64,000 nt of DNA from Microbacterium sp. oral taxon 186 str. F0373 (GCF_000411455.1 NZ_KE150458.1:570876-634875), one strand, 5' to 3'; counted from the stretch's first letter, positions 40,188-51,513 are shown. Notes: generated by a model from the sequence alone, not told the origin. Program-made: numbers and translations.

Positions 40188-41297
40188 GTGGCCGACCACT
40201 ACGAAGTCCTGGGCGTGTCCCGCGATGCGAGCCCCGACGAGATCAAGAAGGCGTACCGGCGTCTCGCGCGCGAGCTGCACCCCGACGTCAACCCCGGAGC
40301 GGACGCGTCGGAGCGTTTCAAGCTCGTGACCCACGCGTACGACGTCCTCAGCGACCCGGAGCAGCGCCAACGCTATGACATGGGCGGCGACAGCTCGCCC
40401 TTCGGCGGAGGCGGCGCAGGCTTCGGTGGGTTCGGCGACATCTTCGAAACGTTCTTCGGCGGCGGGGGAGCACGGGCCGGCCGACCGCGATCGCGACGTG
40501 AGCGCGGCCAGGATGCACTGGTGCGGGTGACGCTGGATCTCGGCGACGTCGTCTTCGGCACCCACCGTGACATCGACGTCGACACAGCGGTGCTGTGCGA
40601 GACCTGCGAAGGATCGTGCTGCCAGCCGGGCACTCAGCCGGCGACGTGCGACATCTGCCACGGTTCCGGTCAGGTGCAGCGCACCGTGCGCAGCCTTCTC
40701 GGCAATGTCGTGACCTCGCAGCCCTGCACCACGTGCCAGGGCTACGGCACGACCATCCCGTACCCCTGCGCGACGTGCCAGGGACAGGGCCGCGTGCGCG
40801 CACGGCGGACGGTGTCGGTCGACATCCCCGGCGGCGTGGAGACGGGCCTGCGCCTCCAGCTGCCCGGCTCGGGCGAGGTCGGCCCGGCGGGCGGTCCGAA
40901 CGGAGACCTCTACCTGGAGGTCACCGTCGCCACCCACGAGGTCTTCAGCCGTGACGGCGACGATCTGCTCGCCACTCTCGAGGTCTCGATGCCCGACGCG
41001 ATCCTCGGCACCCACACGACGATCTCCTCGCTCGACGGCGAGGTCGACCTCGAGGTGCGATCCGGCGTGCAGTCCGGCGACGTCCTGACCATCAAGGGCC
41101 GCGGCATCACGCCCCTCCGCGGCGGCACGCGCGGCGACCTCCGTGTCGGCGTGCAGGTCGTCACCCCGACGAAGCTCGACGCCAAGGAACGCGCTCTCAT
41201 CGAGGACTTCGCCAAGAAGACCAAGGCCCCAGCTCCCCGCCTGGCGCAGTTCCACCAGGGCATGTTCTCGAAGCTGCGCGACCGGTTCCGCGGCTGA
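40188..41297 (+). CDS. dnaJ: Chaperone DnaJ
   Basis: DnaJ is a co-chaperone that hands substrates to DnaK and stimulates its ATPase. The 369-residue protein has the J domain with His31-Pro-Asp33, a Gly/Phe linker (about 66-95), a zinc region and a two-part substrate-binding C-terminus. Of four CxxCxGxG repeats, the first reads CETCEGSC, so its distal glycine is replaced; the other three are [16 protein letters not shown] and CATCQGQG. As the HrcA-linked copy it is DnaJ2-like; a second dnaJ beside dnaK/grpE is expected elsewhere. The start is GTG. Confidence 0.95.
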   Translation: MADHYEVLGVSRDASPDEIKKAYRRLARELHPDVNPGADASERFKLVTHAYDVLSDPEQRQRYDMGGDSSPFGGGGAGFGGFGDIFETFFGGGGARAGRPRSRRERGQDALVRVTLDLGDVVFGTHRDIDVDTAVLCETCEGSCCQPGTQPATCDICHGSGQVQRTVRSLLGNVVTSQPCTTCQGYGTTIPYPCATCQGQGRVRARRTVSVDIPGGVETGLRLQLPGSGEVGPAGGPNGDLYLEVTVATHEVFSRDGDDLLATLEVSMPDAILGTHTTISSLDGEVDLEVRSGVQSGDVLTIKGRGITPLRGGTRGDLRVGVQVVTPTKLDAKERALIEDFAKKTKAPAPRLAQFHQGMFSKLRDRFRG

Positions 41298-41298
41298 G

Positions 41299-42051
41299 AT
41301 GGCACTGCACTTCCTCGTCGACGAACCGCCGACCGACGGGCCCGCCGTCGCCGATGCGGCTCCGGGCGACGAGATCGTCATCACCGGCGCCGAGGCCCAC
41401 CATGCGGCGGTCGTCCGCCGCGTCCGGGTCGGTGAGGAGGTCACCGTCGGCGACGGTGCGGGCGTCTGGCTCACGGGCGTCGTCGCGGCATCCGCCCCCA
41501 AACGCGTCGCGGTGACGGTGACCGGCCGCACCGTCACCGAGGCGCCGACGCCGCGTCTCGTTCTCGCCCAGGCGCTCGCGAAGGGCGACCGCGACGAGCT
41601 CGCGGTGCAGGCGGCGACCGAGCTCGGCGTCGACGAGATCGTGCCGTGGCAGGGGGCGCGCAGCGTGTCGCGCTGGAGCGGCGACAAGGCCGTCAAAGGC
41701 GTCGCGCGTTGGCAGAGCATCGTCCGCGAGGCCGCGAAGCAGGCGCACCGCTCCTGGGTTCCGCGCGTGTCGACGCCGGTGTCAGTCGCCGGCCTCGCCG
41801 CACGTGCCGCACACGCCCGCGTGCTGGTGCTGGAGCCGACGGCATCCGTGCCCCTCAGCGCGCTCTCGATCGCCGACAGCGCGGAGATCGTGCTCGTCGT
41901 CGGCCCCGAGGGCGGAATCGCTCCCGACGAACTCGACGCGCTGGCCGCGGCCGGAGCCACCGCCGTCCGCCTCGGCGACACGGTGCTTCGCACCTCGACG
42001 GCCGGACCGGCTGCCCTCGCCGTCGTCAACGCCCGCCTCGGCCGCTGGTGA
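41299..42051 (+). CDS. rsmE: 16S rRNA (uracil-1498-N3)-methyltransferase
   Basis: It methylates U1498 of 16S rRNA in the decoding region. The 250-residue SPOUT-fold protein shows the family motifs TGAEAHHAAVVRRVRVGE (N-terminal PUA-like part), LAQALAKGDRDELAVQAATE, and the SAM-binding knot VVGPEGGIAPDELDAL with LGDTVLRTSTAG. The ATG lies 1 base after the dnaJ stop, so it is in the same transcript. Confidence 0.96.
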   Translation: MALHFLVDEPPTDGPAVADAAPGDEIVITGAEAHHAAVVRRVRVGEEVTVGDGAGVWLTGVVAASAPKRVAVTVTGRTVTEAPTPRLVLAQALAKGDRDELAVQAATELGVDEIVPWQGARSVSRWSGDKAVKGVARWQSIVREAAKQAHRSWVPRVSTPVSVAGLAARAAHARVLVLEPTASVPLSALSIADSAEIVLVVGPEGGIAPDELDALAAAGATAVRLGDTVLRTSTAGPAALAVVNARLGRW

Positions 42052-42074
42052 CGGGCGCTGACTACACTCGGAGT

Positions 42075-42422
42075 ATGAGCGAACCGTCCATCTTCACGCG
42101 CATCCTGGAGGGCGAGATCCCGGCCGAGATCCTCGCCGAGACCGAGAACGTGTTCGCGATCCGCGATATCGCACCCCAAGCGCCCGTGCACCTGCTGATC
42201 ATCCCGAAGAGTGCCGCCTACCGCGATGTCGTCGAGTTGGCCGCGTCCGACCCCGCCCTCCTGAGCGAGATGATCGCACTCGCGAACACTCTGGCCGCCG
42301 AGCACGCCGACGGCGACTTCCGCCTGGTGTTCAACACGGGGCCGGGCGCCGGTCAGACGGTCTTCCACGTCCACGCGCATGTGCTGGCCGGGGGACTGGA
42401 CGAGGGGAGCCTCGGTGGCTGA
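42075..42422 (+). CDS. HIT-family nucleotide-binding protein
   Basis: The histidine-triad protein of 115 residues is probably a purine nucleoside phosphoramidase or similar hydrolase. The start MSEPSIFTRILEGEIPAEI and the triad in FHVHAHVLAG are typical of Hint-type members. A TACACT box (42063-42068) ends 6 bases before the ATG, so it may also be made from a leaderless transcript inside the cluster. It overlaps phoH by 8 bases. The HIT-phoH-ybeY order is conserved. Confidence 0.93.
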   Translation: MSEPSIFTRILEGEIPAEILAETENVFAIRDIAPQAPVHLLIIPKSAAYRDVVELAASDPALLSEMIALANTLAAEHADGDFRLVFNTGPGAGQTVFHVHAHVLAGGLDEGSLGG

Positions 42423-43557
42423 TTCCGCCGACGACGCGAACGCGACCGAGCACGCGGTCGACCGGATTCTCGCGGACGGAGTGGCGATGGTCCAGTTGCT
42501 CGGACCGCAGGACCGGCTGCTGCGCGTCGTGGAGCGCGAACACCCCGACGTGCAGGTGCACGTGCGCGGCAACGAGATCACTCTCACCGGTGCCGCCGCG
42601 TCCGTCGCACGCGCCCGCGCACTGGTCGACGAGCTGATCGAGATGGCGCGCGCGGGACAGGGCCTGGAGCCCTCCGACGTGCAGGCCTCGAATCGCATCC
42701 TCCGGGCTGACACCGGTGAACGCCCGTCCGACGTACTGGGCGAGGCGATCCTGAGTTCGCGTGGACGCACGATCCGCCCGAAGACCCTCGGTCAGAAGCG
42801 GTACGTCGACGCGATCGACGAGAACACGATCGTCTTCGGCATCGGCCCCGCCGGAACCGGCAAGACCTACCTCGCGATGGCGAAAGCCGTCCAGGCGCTG
42901 CAGCGCAAGGAGGTCGACCGCATCATCCTGACGCGGCCGGCGGTGGAAGCGGGGGAACGCCTGGGGTTTCTGCCCGGCACCCTGACCGACAAGATCGACC
43001 CGTACCTGCGGCCGCTCTACGACGCGCTGAACGAGATGATGGACCCGGAGATCGTCCCCAAGCTCATGGCGTCGGGCACGATCGAGGTCGCCCCGCTGGC
43101 GTACATGCGCGGACGCACGCTCAACAACTCGTTCGTCGTGCTCGATGAGGCCCAGAACACGACGCCCGAGCAGATGAAGATGTTCCTCACGCGTCTGGGC
43201 TTCGGCACTCGTATGGTCGTGACCGGTGACATCACCCAGGTCGACCTGCCGCAGGGAGCCTCGGGGCTGCGGCTCGTGACGCGCGTGCTGAAGGACATCG
43301 ACGACATCCACTTCTCGCTGCTGACCAGCGAAGACGTGGTGCGCCACAGCCTCGTCGGCCGGATCGTCGATGCCTACAGCGTGTACGACGAGCAGCGCCT
43401 GGCCGCCCGCCGAGAACGAGACGAAGCCGCCGAGTTCGCCAATCGCACCGAGCGTCGCAGCGGTATGCCGCGCTCCGGCGGACCGCGAGACCACCTGCCA
43501 CCCCGGGACAGCCGGGGACACCACGGCCCCCACGGAACACAGCGAGGACGCTCATGA
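42415..43557 (+). CDS. PhoH-like ATPase
   Basis: The 380-residue P-loop ATPase of the PhoH/PhoL type is often linked to YbeY and RNA metabolism. Walker A is GPAGTGKTYLAM. SFVVLDEAQNTTPEQMKMFL contains Walker B, and GDITQVDLP follows. The N-terminal 110 residues resemble a KH-like RNA-binding region. The C-terminus is a low-complexity tail rich in Arg, Pro, His and Gly (SGMPRSGGPRDHLPPRDS). It overlaps its neighbours on both sides and is probably translationally coupled. Confidence 0.93.
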   Translation: MADSADDANATEHAVDRILADGVAMVQLLGPQDRLLRVVEREHPDVQVHVRGNEITLTGAAASVARARALVDELIEMARAGQGLEPSDVQASNRILRADTGERPSDVLGEAILSSRGRTIRPKTLGQKRYVDAIDENTIVFGIGPAGTGKTYLAMAKAVQALQRKEVDRIILTRPAVEAGERLGFLPGTLTDKIDPYLRPLYDALNEMMDPEIVPKLMASGTIEVAPLAYMRGRTLNNSFVVLDEAQNTTPEQMKMFLTRLGFGTRMVVTGDITQVDLPQGASGLRLVTRVLKDIDDIHFSLLTSEDVVRHSLVGRIVDAYSVYDEQRLAARRERDEAAEFANRTERRSGMPRSGGPRDHLPPRDSRGHHGPHGTQRGRS

Positions 43558-44021
43558 CCATCGAGATCACCAATGAGTCCGGCGTCGACATCGACGAGAC
43601 CGTGCTGCTGCGCCTGACCGAGAACAACCTCGCGGAGCTGCACGTCAGCCCGGATGCCGACGTCGCGATCCTCCTCGTCGACGAAGGCGCCATGGAGGCT
43701 CTTCACGTGCAGTGGATGGACGAGCCGGGCCCCACCGACGTGCTCAGCTTTCCGATGGACGAGTTGCGACCGGGCACGCAGGAACAGCCCACGCCGCCGG
43801 GACTGCTCGGCGACATCGTGCTCTGCCCCCAGGTCGCCGAGACGCAGGCTCAGGCAGCCGGCCACACGACCGTCGACGAGCTGATCCTGCTGAACACGCA
43901 CGGGCTGCTGCACCTGCTGGGCTTCGACCACGCCGAGCCCGAGGAGGAGCGCGAGATGTTCGGTCTGCAGCGCGACCTGATCGCCGCTTTCCACGTCTCG
44001 GAGCGTCGACGACGCGCATGA
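43554..44021 (+). CDS. ybeY: Endoribonuclease YbeY
   Basis: YbeY is a zinc-dependent RNase for 16S rRNA 3'-end maturation and ribosome quality control. The 155-residue protein has the metal motif HGLLHLLGFDH (H-x3-H-x5-H) and GPTDVLSFPMDE. It overlaps phoH (ATGA) and the next gene (ATGA), making a tightly coupled ribosome-maturation cluster with phoH and era. Confidence 0.97.
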   Translation: MTIEITNESGVDIDETVLLRLTENNLAELHVSPDADVAILLVDEGAMEALHVQWMDEPGPTDVLSFPMDELRPGTQEQPTPPGLLGDIVLCPQVAETQAQAAGHTTVDELILLNTHGLLHLLGFDHAEPEEEREMFGLQRDLIAAFHVSERRRRA

Positions 44022-45337
44022 CCGAGATCCTCCTGCTCATCGCGGCGGCCCTCCTGGTCGCGCTCGGCGGTCTGATGGCGGCGCTGGACGCGGCGCTGGG
44101 CGTCACCTCGCGCGCCGACCTCGCCGAGATGGCGACGTCAGGACGCAGCGCGACCGCTCTCGGGCGGATCGGCGCCGATCCCGAAGCCCACGGCAACGCC
44201 GTCGTGTTCATCAGGATCCTCGCCGAGACGACGGCGGCCGTCGTGGTGACGGTCGCCTTCACGATCGCGTTCGACAGCATCTGGTGGGCCATGCTCGCCG
44301 CCGCGGTGCTGATGACCGTGGTGTCGTTCGTCCTGGTCGGCGCAAGCCCCCGCGCCGTCGGGCGCCAGCACGCCCGCGGATTGCTGCAGGCGTGCGCCCC
44401 GCTCGTCCGCGGCGCGCGCATCGTGCTCGGCCCCCTCGCACACCTGCTCGTGCTCGTCGGCAACCGGGTGACGCCCGGCATCCACCGCGGCGCCTCGTTC
44501 GCGAGTGAGGAGCAACTGCTGAGCATGGTCGACGAGGCCGCATCGCAGGACCTCATCGAGGAGGACGACCGCGAGCTCATCCACTCCGTGTTCGAGTTCA
44601 CCGACACGTACGTGCGCGAGGTGATGGTTCCGCGCACCGACATGGTGACGATGGATGCCGCCGCCACGACGCAGCAGGCGATGCAGCTCTTCCTGGACAA
44701 GGGCGTGTCACGGGTTCCGGTCGCCGACGGCGAAGCCGACGACATCACCGGCGTCGTGTACCTCAAAGACCTCGTGCAGTTCGCGTTCCGCGATGAGACC
44801 GCATGGCGGGACGCCCCGGTCGCCCAGATCGCGCGGCCGGCGGTGTTCGTGCCCGAATCGATGAAGGCCGAGACGCTGCTGCAGCAGATGAAGCGGGATG
44901 CCGTCCATGTGTGTCTCGTCGTCGACGAGTACGGCGGCGTCTCGGGGCTCGTGACGCTCGAAGACCTGATCGAGGAGCTCGTCGGCGAGATCTCCGACGA
45001 GTACGATCCCCGCTCCAGTGAGATCGTCGAGCTGGGCGAGGGACGGTACCGCGTGAGCGCGCGCCTGGGCCTCGATGAGGTCGGCGAACTGTTCGGTCTC
45101 GAGCTCGAAGACGAGGACGTCGACTCGATCGGCGGCCTGCTCGGGAAGCTGCTCGGCCGTGTGCCCCTGCCCGGTGCGACCGCGGAGTACTCCGGGCTGC
45201 GCTTGACGGGAGGCGCCTCCCGCGGGCGCGGTCGGGGCCTCGCCACGGTGTTCGTCGAACCCACCCCCAGCCTGCTTGCCGTCGACGCCGCCTTCGGCGA
45301 CGACAACCGCACCGACCGGGAGGATGCCCACCGATGA
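44018..45337 (+). CDS. CNNM/CBS-domain transporter-like protein (CorC/HlyC family)
   Basis: The 439-residue membrane protein is of the CNNM/CorC type, whose members act in magnesium or cobalt export. About four N-terminal membrane segments form the CNNM domain (about 1-190). Two CBS domains follow (VREVMVPRTDMVTMD ..., DAVHCLVVDEYGGVSGLVT, the second written in the sequence with V-H-V-C). A CorC_HlyC domain ends the protein. Older annotations call these hemolysins, but a toxin role is unlikely here. It is coupled to ybeY and era by 4-base overlaps. Confidence 0.92.
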   Translation: MTEILLLIAAALLVALGGLMAALDAALGVTSRADLAEMATSGRSATALGRIGADPEAHGNAVVFIRILAETTAAVVVTVAFTIAFDSIWWAMLAAAVLMTVVSFVLVGASPRAVGRQHARGLLQACAPLVRGARIVLGPLAHLLVLVGNRVTPGIHRGASFASEEQLLSMVDEAASQDLIEEDDRELIHSVFEFTDTYVREVMVPRTDMVTMDAAATTQQAMQLFLDKGVSRVPVADGEADDITGVVYLKDLVQFAFRDETAWRDAPVAQIARPAVFVPESMKAETLLQQMKRDAVHVCLVVDEYGGVSGLVTLEDLIEELVGEISDEYDPRSSEIVELGEGRYRVSARLGLDEVGELFGLELEDEDVDSIGGLLGKLLGRVPLPGATAEYSGLRLTGGASRGRGRGLATVFVEPTPSLLAVDAAFGDDNRTDREDAHR

Positions 45338-46236
45338 GTTCCAGCCCCCAGACCCGCTCCGGGTTCGTCACCTTCGTCGGCCGTCCCAACGTCGGCAAGT
45401 CGACGCTGACGAACGCCCTCGTCGGCGAGAAGGTGGCGATCACCTCCGACAAGCCGCAGACCACCCGGCGCGCGATCCGCGGCATCGTCAACCGCCCGGC
45501 CGGCCAGCTCGTGATCGTCGACACCCCCGGCATCCACAAGCCCCGGACGCTCCTCGGCCAGCGCCTGAACGATCTCGTGGAGCAGGTGCTCGGCGACGTG
45601 GACGCGATCGGCTTCCTCGTGCCCGCCACGGAGAAGGTGGGTCCCGGCGACCGCCGCATCGCGGCATCCCTGGACGGATACCCGCGCGCGAAGAAGGTGG
45701 CCATCGTCACCAAGACCGACATCGCCTCCCGCGACGAGATCACCGAACGGCTGATGGAGGTCGACAGTCTGCGCGAGGACTGGGACGCGGTGATCCCGCT
45801 GTCGGCCGTCGCGAACGAACAGCTCGACGTGCTCGCCGACGAGCTGCTGACGCTCATGCCGACCGGTCCCGCGCTCTATGAGGAGGGGGTGGTCACCGAC
45901 GAGTCGCTCGAGGACCGCATCGCCGAGATCATCCGCGAGGCCGCGCTGGAAGGCGTGCGTGACGAGCTGCCGCACTCGATCGCCGTCACGATCGACGACA
46001 TCTCGCGCCGCGACGAGGGCGAGCTCACCGACATCTACGCGAACCTGGTCGTCGAGCGCGACAGCCAGAAGGCGATCATCATCGGCCACAAGGGCTCGCG
46101 GCTGGCCGCCGTCGGCGCGCGGGCGCGAGCGCAGATCGAGCCGCTCATCGGCACGAAGGTGTTCTTGAAGCTGCACGTGCGGGTCGCCAAGGAATGGCAG
46201 CGCGATCCCAAGCAGCTCGGACGGCTGGGGTTCTGA
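45334..46236 (+). CDS. era: GTPase Era
   Basis: Era binds the 3' end of 16S rRNA during 30S maturation. The 300-residue protein has P-loop GRPNVGKST (16-24), DTPGIHKP, TKTD and a C-terminal KH domain with the conserved IIIGHKGSRL. It is the last member of the hrcA-to-era cluster and overlaps the preceding gene by 4 bases. Confidence 0.98.
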   Translation: MSSSPQTRSGFVTFVGRPNVGKSTLTNALVGEKVAITSDKPQTTRRAIRGIVNRPAGQLVIVDTPGIHKPRTLLGQRLNDLVEQVLGDVDAIGFLVPATEKVGPGDRRIAASLDGYPRAKKVAIVTKTDIASRDEITERLMEVDSLREDWDAVIPLSAVANEQLDVLADELLTLMPTGPALYEEGVVTDESLEDRIAEIIREAALEGVRDELPHSIAVTIDDISRRDEGELTDIYANLVVERDSQKAIIIGHKGSRLAAVGARARAQIEPLIGTKVFLKLHVRVAKEWQRDPKQLGRLGF

Positions 46237-46237
46237 C

Positions 46238-47185
46238 ATGACGCAGCGAACGGCGCGGCAGTGGCGGGCAGTACGGGCAGGCGGCCCCGAGGCGTGGGAG
46301 CTCGCGGAGGTCGAGGTTCCCGCCCCGGCCCGCGGCGAAGTGACGCTCCGTGTGCGCGCGGCTGGCATGAACCCCGCCGATGCGAAGCATGTCGCCGCCG
46401 AGAACGGGCAGTCCTGGCCCGTGCCGATCGGCTACGAGGTGTCGGGCGAGATCACCGCGATCGGACCCGACACCGAGATCGGTTCGGGATCTGCCTCCGT
46501 CGGCGACGAGGTGGTGGCCTTCCGGGTGCAGGGCGGCTACGCGACGGAGATGACGGTGGATGCCGCGAAGGTGTTCCGCAAGCCGGAGCCGCTCAGCCAC
46601 CCCGAAGCGGCGAACCTGCTGCTGACCGGGACCACCGCCGCGGAGATGCTGCACGTCGTCGCGGCGAAGCCGGGGGAGACGATCCTCCTGCACGGCGCGT
46701 CGGGGGCGGTGGGTGTGGCCGTGCTGCAGCTGGCGGCGCCGCGCGGCATCCACGTCATCGGGACGGCGGCGGAGAGTTCCTTCGAGCGAGTGCGCCACTT
46801 CGGCGGCGACCCCGTCACGTACGGTCCGGGGCTGTTCGAGCGCGTGGTCGCGATCGCCGGTGACGTTCCGATCGTCGCGGCGCTGGATGCCGTGGGCACC
46901 GATGAGGCCGTCGACGTGTCGCTTGCGCTGGTGGCCGATCGCGACCGTATCGTGACGATCGTCACGCCGTCGCGGGCGAACGCCGATGGGTTCCGCTGGA
47001 TCGCCGGCGCCCTTCCGGCAAGCGCCCGCTTCCGCGACGAGGCGCGCGCGGGCCTCATCGCGGCGGCGAACGCCGGGACGCTCGCCGTCCCCGTGGCGCG
47101 GACCTTCCCGCTCGAGGACGCCCCCGCCGCGCTCGCGCTGCTGGCCGAGGGACACCCCGGGGGAGCCCTGGCGCTCATCCCGTGA
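46238..47185 (+). CDS. NADP-dependent quinone-oxidoreductase-like dehydrogenase
   Basis: The 315-residue medium-chain dehydrogenase/reductase is of the zinc-free type. The GroES-like N-terminal part (RAAGMNPADAKH, GYEVSGEI) lacks the zinc-binding cysteines. The Rossmann domain has HGASGAVGVAVLQLAA. That fits NADPH:quinone reductase or enone reductase relatives; the substrate is unknown. It begins 1 base after the era stop, so it is probably co-transcribed, though its role looks unrelated. Confidence 0.88.
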   Translation: MTQRTARQWRAVRAGGPEAWELAEVEVPAPARGEVTLRVRAAGMNPADAKHVAAENGQSWPVPIGYEVSGEITAIGPDTEIGSGSASVGDEVVAFRVQGGYATEMTVDAAKVFRKPEPLSHPEAANLLLTGTTAAEMLHVVAAKPGETILLHGASGAVGVAVLQLAAPRGIHVIGTAAESSFERVRHFGGDPVTYGPGLFERVVAIAGDVPIVAALDAVGTDEAVDVSLALVADRDRIVTIVTPSRANADGFRWIAGALPASARFRDEARAGLIAAANAGTLAVPVARTFPLEDAPAALALLAEGHPGGALALIP

Positions 47186-47211
47186 GTTTCGTCGAGCTCG
47201 TCGCGCAGGTG

Positions 47212-47274
47212 TACGCTGTCCCCATGCGCGCGTTCGGCCTCCTTCTTAGCCGCCGCGACGAGACCTCGTTCTAG
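47212..47274 (+). CDS. leuA leader peptide (with its -10 box)
   Basis: A 16-codon open frame (47224-47274) encodes MRAFGLLLSRRDETSF and contains three Leu codons in a row (CTC CTT CTT). CTT is rare in these high-GC genes, which suits a sensor of charged tRNA-Leu. A TACGCT -10 box (47212-47217) ends 6 bases before the ATG, so the ribosome would load at the very 5' end of the RNA. It lies 73 bases upstream of leuA. Leucine-rich leader peptides before leuA are known in Actinobacteria. Confidence 0.85.
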   Translation, partial: YAVPMRAFGLLLSRRDETSF

Positions 47275-47291
47275 GGCCCTCCTCGTCGCGG
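47253..47291 (+). promoter_or_regulatory. leuA attenuator hairpin
   Basis: CCGCGACGAG (47253-47262) and CTCGTCGCGG (47282-47291) are perfectly complementary over 10 bases, with a 19-base loop holding the leader-peptide stop codon. The left arm lies just after the Leu codons. A ribosome stalled there for lack of Leu-tRNA, versus one that reaches the stop, would leave this stem in different states and so alter leuA expression. No U-tract follows, so the mechanism could be translational or use a different terminator. The structure is seen; the mechanism is inferred. Confidence 0.7.
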
Positions 47292-47308
47292 AGCTTGTCA
47301 TCGTCTGA

Positions 47309-49108
<1,800 letters not shown>

Positions 49109-49112
49109 CGCC

Positions 49113-49200
49113 GCGTTTCGACTCGTCGCTGCGCTGCGCGCTCAACGACCGGGAGGCCTCTCGGCCCCGGTCGTTGAGCGCGCGCGGCGCGTCGAAACGC
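49113..49200. repeat. Long imperfect inverted repeat at convergent leuA / TRIC-like gene ends
   Basis: The arms 49113-49153 and 49166-49200 begin and end with GCGTTTCGAC / GTCGAAACGC and meet at GCTCAACGACCGGG / CCCGGTCGTTGAGC, leaving a 12-base loop. It fills nearly the whole gap between two convergent genes, so it can terminate both. A shorter relative with the same GAGCG...GTCGAAACGC core occurs at 52198-52225, so this looks like a family of intergenic repeats rather than a one-off terminator. Confidence 0.8.
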
Positions 49201-49201
49201 C

Positions 49202-49888
49202 TCAGGAGCGGATGATCGGGATCGCGCTGGTCTCGACGGCGACCTTACGCCGATACAGCGCACGCTGCTCGGGCAGCGAGATGTCGAAGATCACCGCGAG
49301 CAGCCGGATGACGGTCGTCACCACCACCGAGGCGATCGCGGCGGCCACCAGCGGCGCACCGACGGCGTGAGCGAAGGCGAGCAGCGCGCAGCCGACCGCG
49401 GCGGCGACCGCGTACAGGGAGCCGACATGCATGATCGCCACCGGCAGCCCCATGATCACGTCGCGAAGGATGCCGCCGCCCACCGCCGCGCAGACGCCGA
49501 CGAACGCCGCGGGCACCGGGGGAAGGCCGAGCGCCAACGCTTTGGAGGTGCCGAAGGCGCCGAACAGGCCGATGACCACCGCATCGAGGGCAACGATCAC
49601 CGCGTTGAGGCGTTCGAAGATGTTGGCCAGCAGCATGCCCACCAACGCCGCCGCGACGGCGGTGATGAGGTACCAGTTGCTCTTGAGCGTCGCGGGCTCG
49701 ACGTTCAGCAGCAGGTCGCGAATGATGCCGCCGCCCATGCCCATCACCGTGCCGACGATGACGACGCCGAGCAGGTCGAGCCGGCGCTGTCCGACGAAGC
49801 CCGACGAGAACAGCGCCCCCTGTACGCCGCCGAGGCCCACGGCGAGGAGGTCGGCCCAGAGGGGGATCACGAACAGCTGCTGCGTCAC
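49202..49888 (-). CDS. TRIC-like cation channel / UPF0126 membrane protein
   Basis: The 228-residue membrane protein is made of two related halves, each with about three helices and a conserved glycine motif: MGMGGGIIRDLLL in the first half and AAVGGGILRDVIMG in the second. That is the UPF0126/TRIC family, whose bacterial members form potassium-permeable channels. I prefer GTG 49888 because the hydrophobic domain starts right after it; GGAG lies 12 bases upstream. It is divergent from recO. Confidence 0.9.
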   Translation of the reverse strand: MTQQLFVIPLWADLLAVGLGGVQGALFSSGFVGQRRLDLLGVVIVGTVMGMGGGIIRDLLLNVEPATLKSNWYLITAVAAALVGMLLANIFERLNAVIVALDAVVIGLFGAFGTSKALALGLPPVPAAFVGVCAAVGGGILRDVIMGLPVAIMHVGSLYAVAAAVGCALLAFAHAVGAPLVAAAIASVVVTTVIRLLAVIFDISLPEQRALYRRKVAVETSAIPIIRS

Positions 49889-49943
49889 CTGACCATTGTC
49901 TCCAATGCGGCCCGATGTCGGCACCGGCGGGGATAATCGAGGA

Positions 49944-50672
49944 GTGCCCACCTACCGCGACGAGGTCGTGGTCCTGCGGACCCACAAGCTGGGCGAAGCG
50001 GACCGCATCGTGACGATGCTCAGCCGTCGCCACGGCAAGGTGCGTGCTGTCGCGAAGGGCGTGCGCCGCACATCGTCGAAGTTCGGAGCCCGCCTCGAGC
50101 CGTTCATGGTCGCCGACGTCCAGCTCTACCAGGGCCGCTCGCTCGACATCGTGCAGCAGGCCGAGTCGCTCGGCTCCTACGGCGCCGCGATCGTGGCCGA
50201 CTACGACCTCTACACCGCCGCGCATGCCATGGTCGAGACCGCCGACCGGCTGAACGAAGCCGAAGCCACCCCCCAGCAGTACCTGCTTCTGGTGGGAGGG
50301 CTGCGCACCCTGGCCCAGGGTGGCCGGGCGTCTCGTTCCGTGCTCGACTCGTACCTCCTGCGGGCGATGTCGCTGTCGGGCTGGGCCCCGGCGCTGTTCG
50401 ACTGCGCCCGGTGCGGGGCCGCCGGCCCGCACGACTGGTTCGTGGCGCAGCTCGGCGGCGTGGTGTGCGGCGACTGCGCCCCGGCCGGCTCCGCACGGCT
50501 GCGACCCGAGACCGGTGCGCTGCTGCGCGCGCTGATCGCGGGAGAATGGGATGTCGTGGATGCCGCGACCCACGCCGCCACCGCCTCGGCATCCGGCCTG
50601 GTCGCCGCCTACGCGCAGTGGCACCTCGAGCGCGGCATCCGATCCCTGTCCCACGTGGAGAGCACCCGTTGA
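49944..50672 (+). CDS. recO: DNA repair protein RecO
   Basis: RecO loads RecA on SSB-covered DNA in the RecFOR pathway. The 242-residue protein starts [20 protein letters not shown] (OB fold). Its C-terminal zinc finger is CARCGAAGP ... [15 protein letters not shown] -10 (49932-49937) ends 6 bases before GTG 49944, suggesting a leaderless start. A longer in-frame start would lie upstream of that promoter and is rejected. It is coupled to uppS by a 4-base TTGA overlap. Confidence 0.95.
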   Translation: MPTYRDEVVVLRTHKLGEADRIVTMLSRRHGKVRAVAKGVRRTSSKFGARLEPFMVADVQLYQGRSLDIVQQAESLGSYGAAIVADYDLYTAAHAMVETADRLNEAEATPQQYLLLVGGLRTLAQGGRASRSVLDSYLLRAMSLSGWAPALFDCARCGAAGPHDWFVAQLGGVVCGDCAPAGSARLRPETGALLRALIAGEWDVVDAATHAATASASGLVAAYAQWHLERGIRSLSHVESTR

Positions 50673-51484
50673 GCCCCAAGCCCTACACACACCGCGATGC
50701 CGTGCCGTACCGCGCCCTCGATTGGACCGGCATCCATCCGCCGCGCTTCCCGAAGGGTGGGGTCCCGAATCATGTCGCCATCGTCATGGACGGCAACGGC
50801 CGGTGGGCGAACCGCCGGGGACTCACACGAATCGAAGGACACCGGGCGGGGGAGGAAGTGCTTCTGGACGTCGTCGCCGGCGCGATCCAGGCGGGCGTGA
50901 AACACCTCAGCGTCTACGCCTTCTCGACCGAGAACTGGGCCCGCTCGCCCGAGGAGGTGCGCTTCCTCATGGGCTACAACCGCGACGTACTGCACCGCCG
51001 CCGCGACCAGCTCAACGAATGGGACGTCCGCATCCGGTGGGCCGGACGCAAGCCGCGCCTGTGGGGATCGGTCATCAAGGAACTGCAGTACGCCGAGCAG
51101 CTCACCGCCGGCAACGACACGCTCACCCTGACGATGTGCATCAACTACGGCGGCCGTCACGAGATCGTCGACGCGATGCGGGCGATGGGCGAGCAGATCG
51201 CCGCCGGGCGGTTGAAGCCGTCGGCGATCACGGAGAAGACGCTGCGCAGGCATCTCTACGTTCCGGACATGCCCGACGTCGACCTCTTCCTGCGTTCCAG
51301 CGGCGAGCAGCGCACCTCCAACTTCCTGCTGTGGGAGTCCGCCTACGCGGAGATGGTGTTCCTCGACACGCTGTGGCCCGACTTCTCGCGCACCGACCTC
51401 TGGGGCGCGATCGAGCTGTACCTCGGGCGCAGCCGTCGCTTCGGAGGAGCCGTCGACGCGCCGACGGCCGATTCCGCGGAATAG
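50669..51484 (+). CDS. uppS: Polyprenyl diphosphate synthase (cis type)
   Basis: It makes the long cis-polyprenyl diphosphate used as carrier lipid for cell-wall synthesis. The 271-residue protein has [17 protein letters not shown] with catalytic Asp41, then FSTENWARS, the RIRWAGR strand and the C-terminal [20 protein letters not shown]. The start is an unusual TTG (50669) overlapping the recO stop, with GGAG 8 bases upstream; [19 protein letters not shown] fits close relatives. Whether the product is decaprenyl or undecaprenyl diphosphate cannot be read from the sequence. Confidence 0.95.
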   Translation: MSPKPYTHRDAVPYRALDWTGIHPPRFPKGGVPNHVAIVMDGNGRWANRRGLTRIEGHRAGEEVLLDVVAGAIQAGVKHLSVYAFSTENWARSPEEVRFLMGYNRDVLHRRRDQLNEWDVRIRWAGRKPRLWGSVIKELQYAEQLTAGNDTLTLTMCINYGGRHEIVDAMRAMGEQIAAGRLKPSAITEKTLRRHLYVPDMPDVDLFLRSSGEQRTSNFLLWESAYAEMVFLDTLWPDFSRTDLWGAIELYLGRSRRFGGAVDAPTADSAE

Positions 51485-51513
51485 ACCCGCGCACGAGAGA
51501 GGTTGCACCCGAC

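Noticed and set aside
39987..42770. 927-codon open frame on the minus strand over dnaJ and rsmE
   Set aside because: It opposes HrcA, DnaJ, RsmE and HIT genes with clear motifs. No recognisable domain of its own.
44018..45337. Hemolysin toxin
   Set aside because: The CNNM-CBS-CorC layout is that of a divalent-cation transporter-like protein; the hemolysin name is historical.
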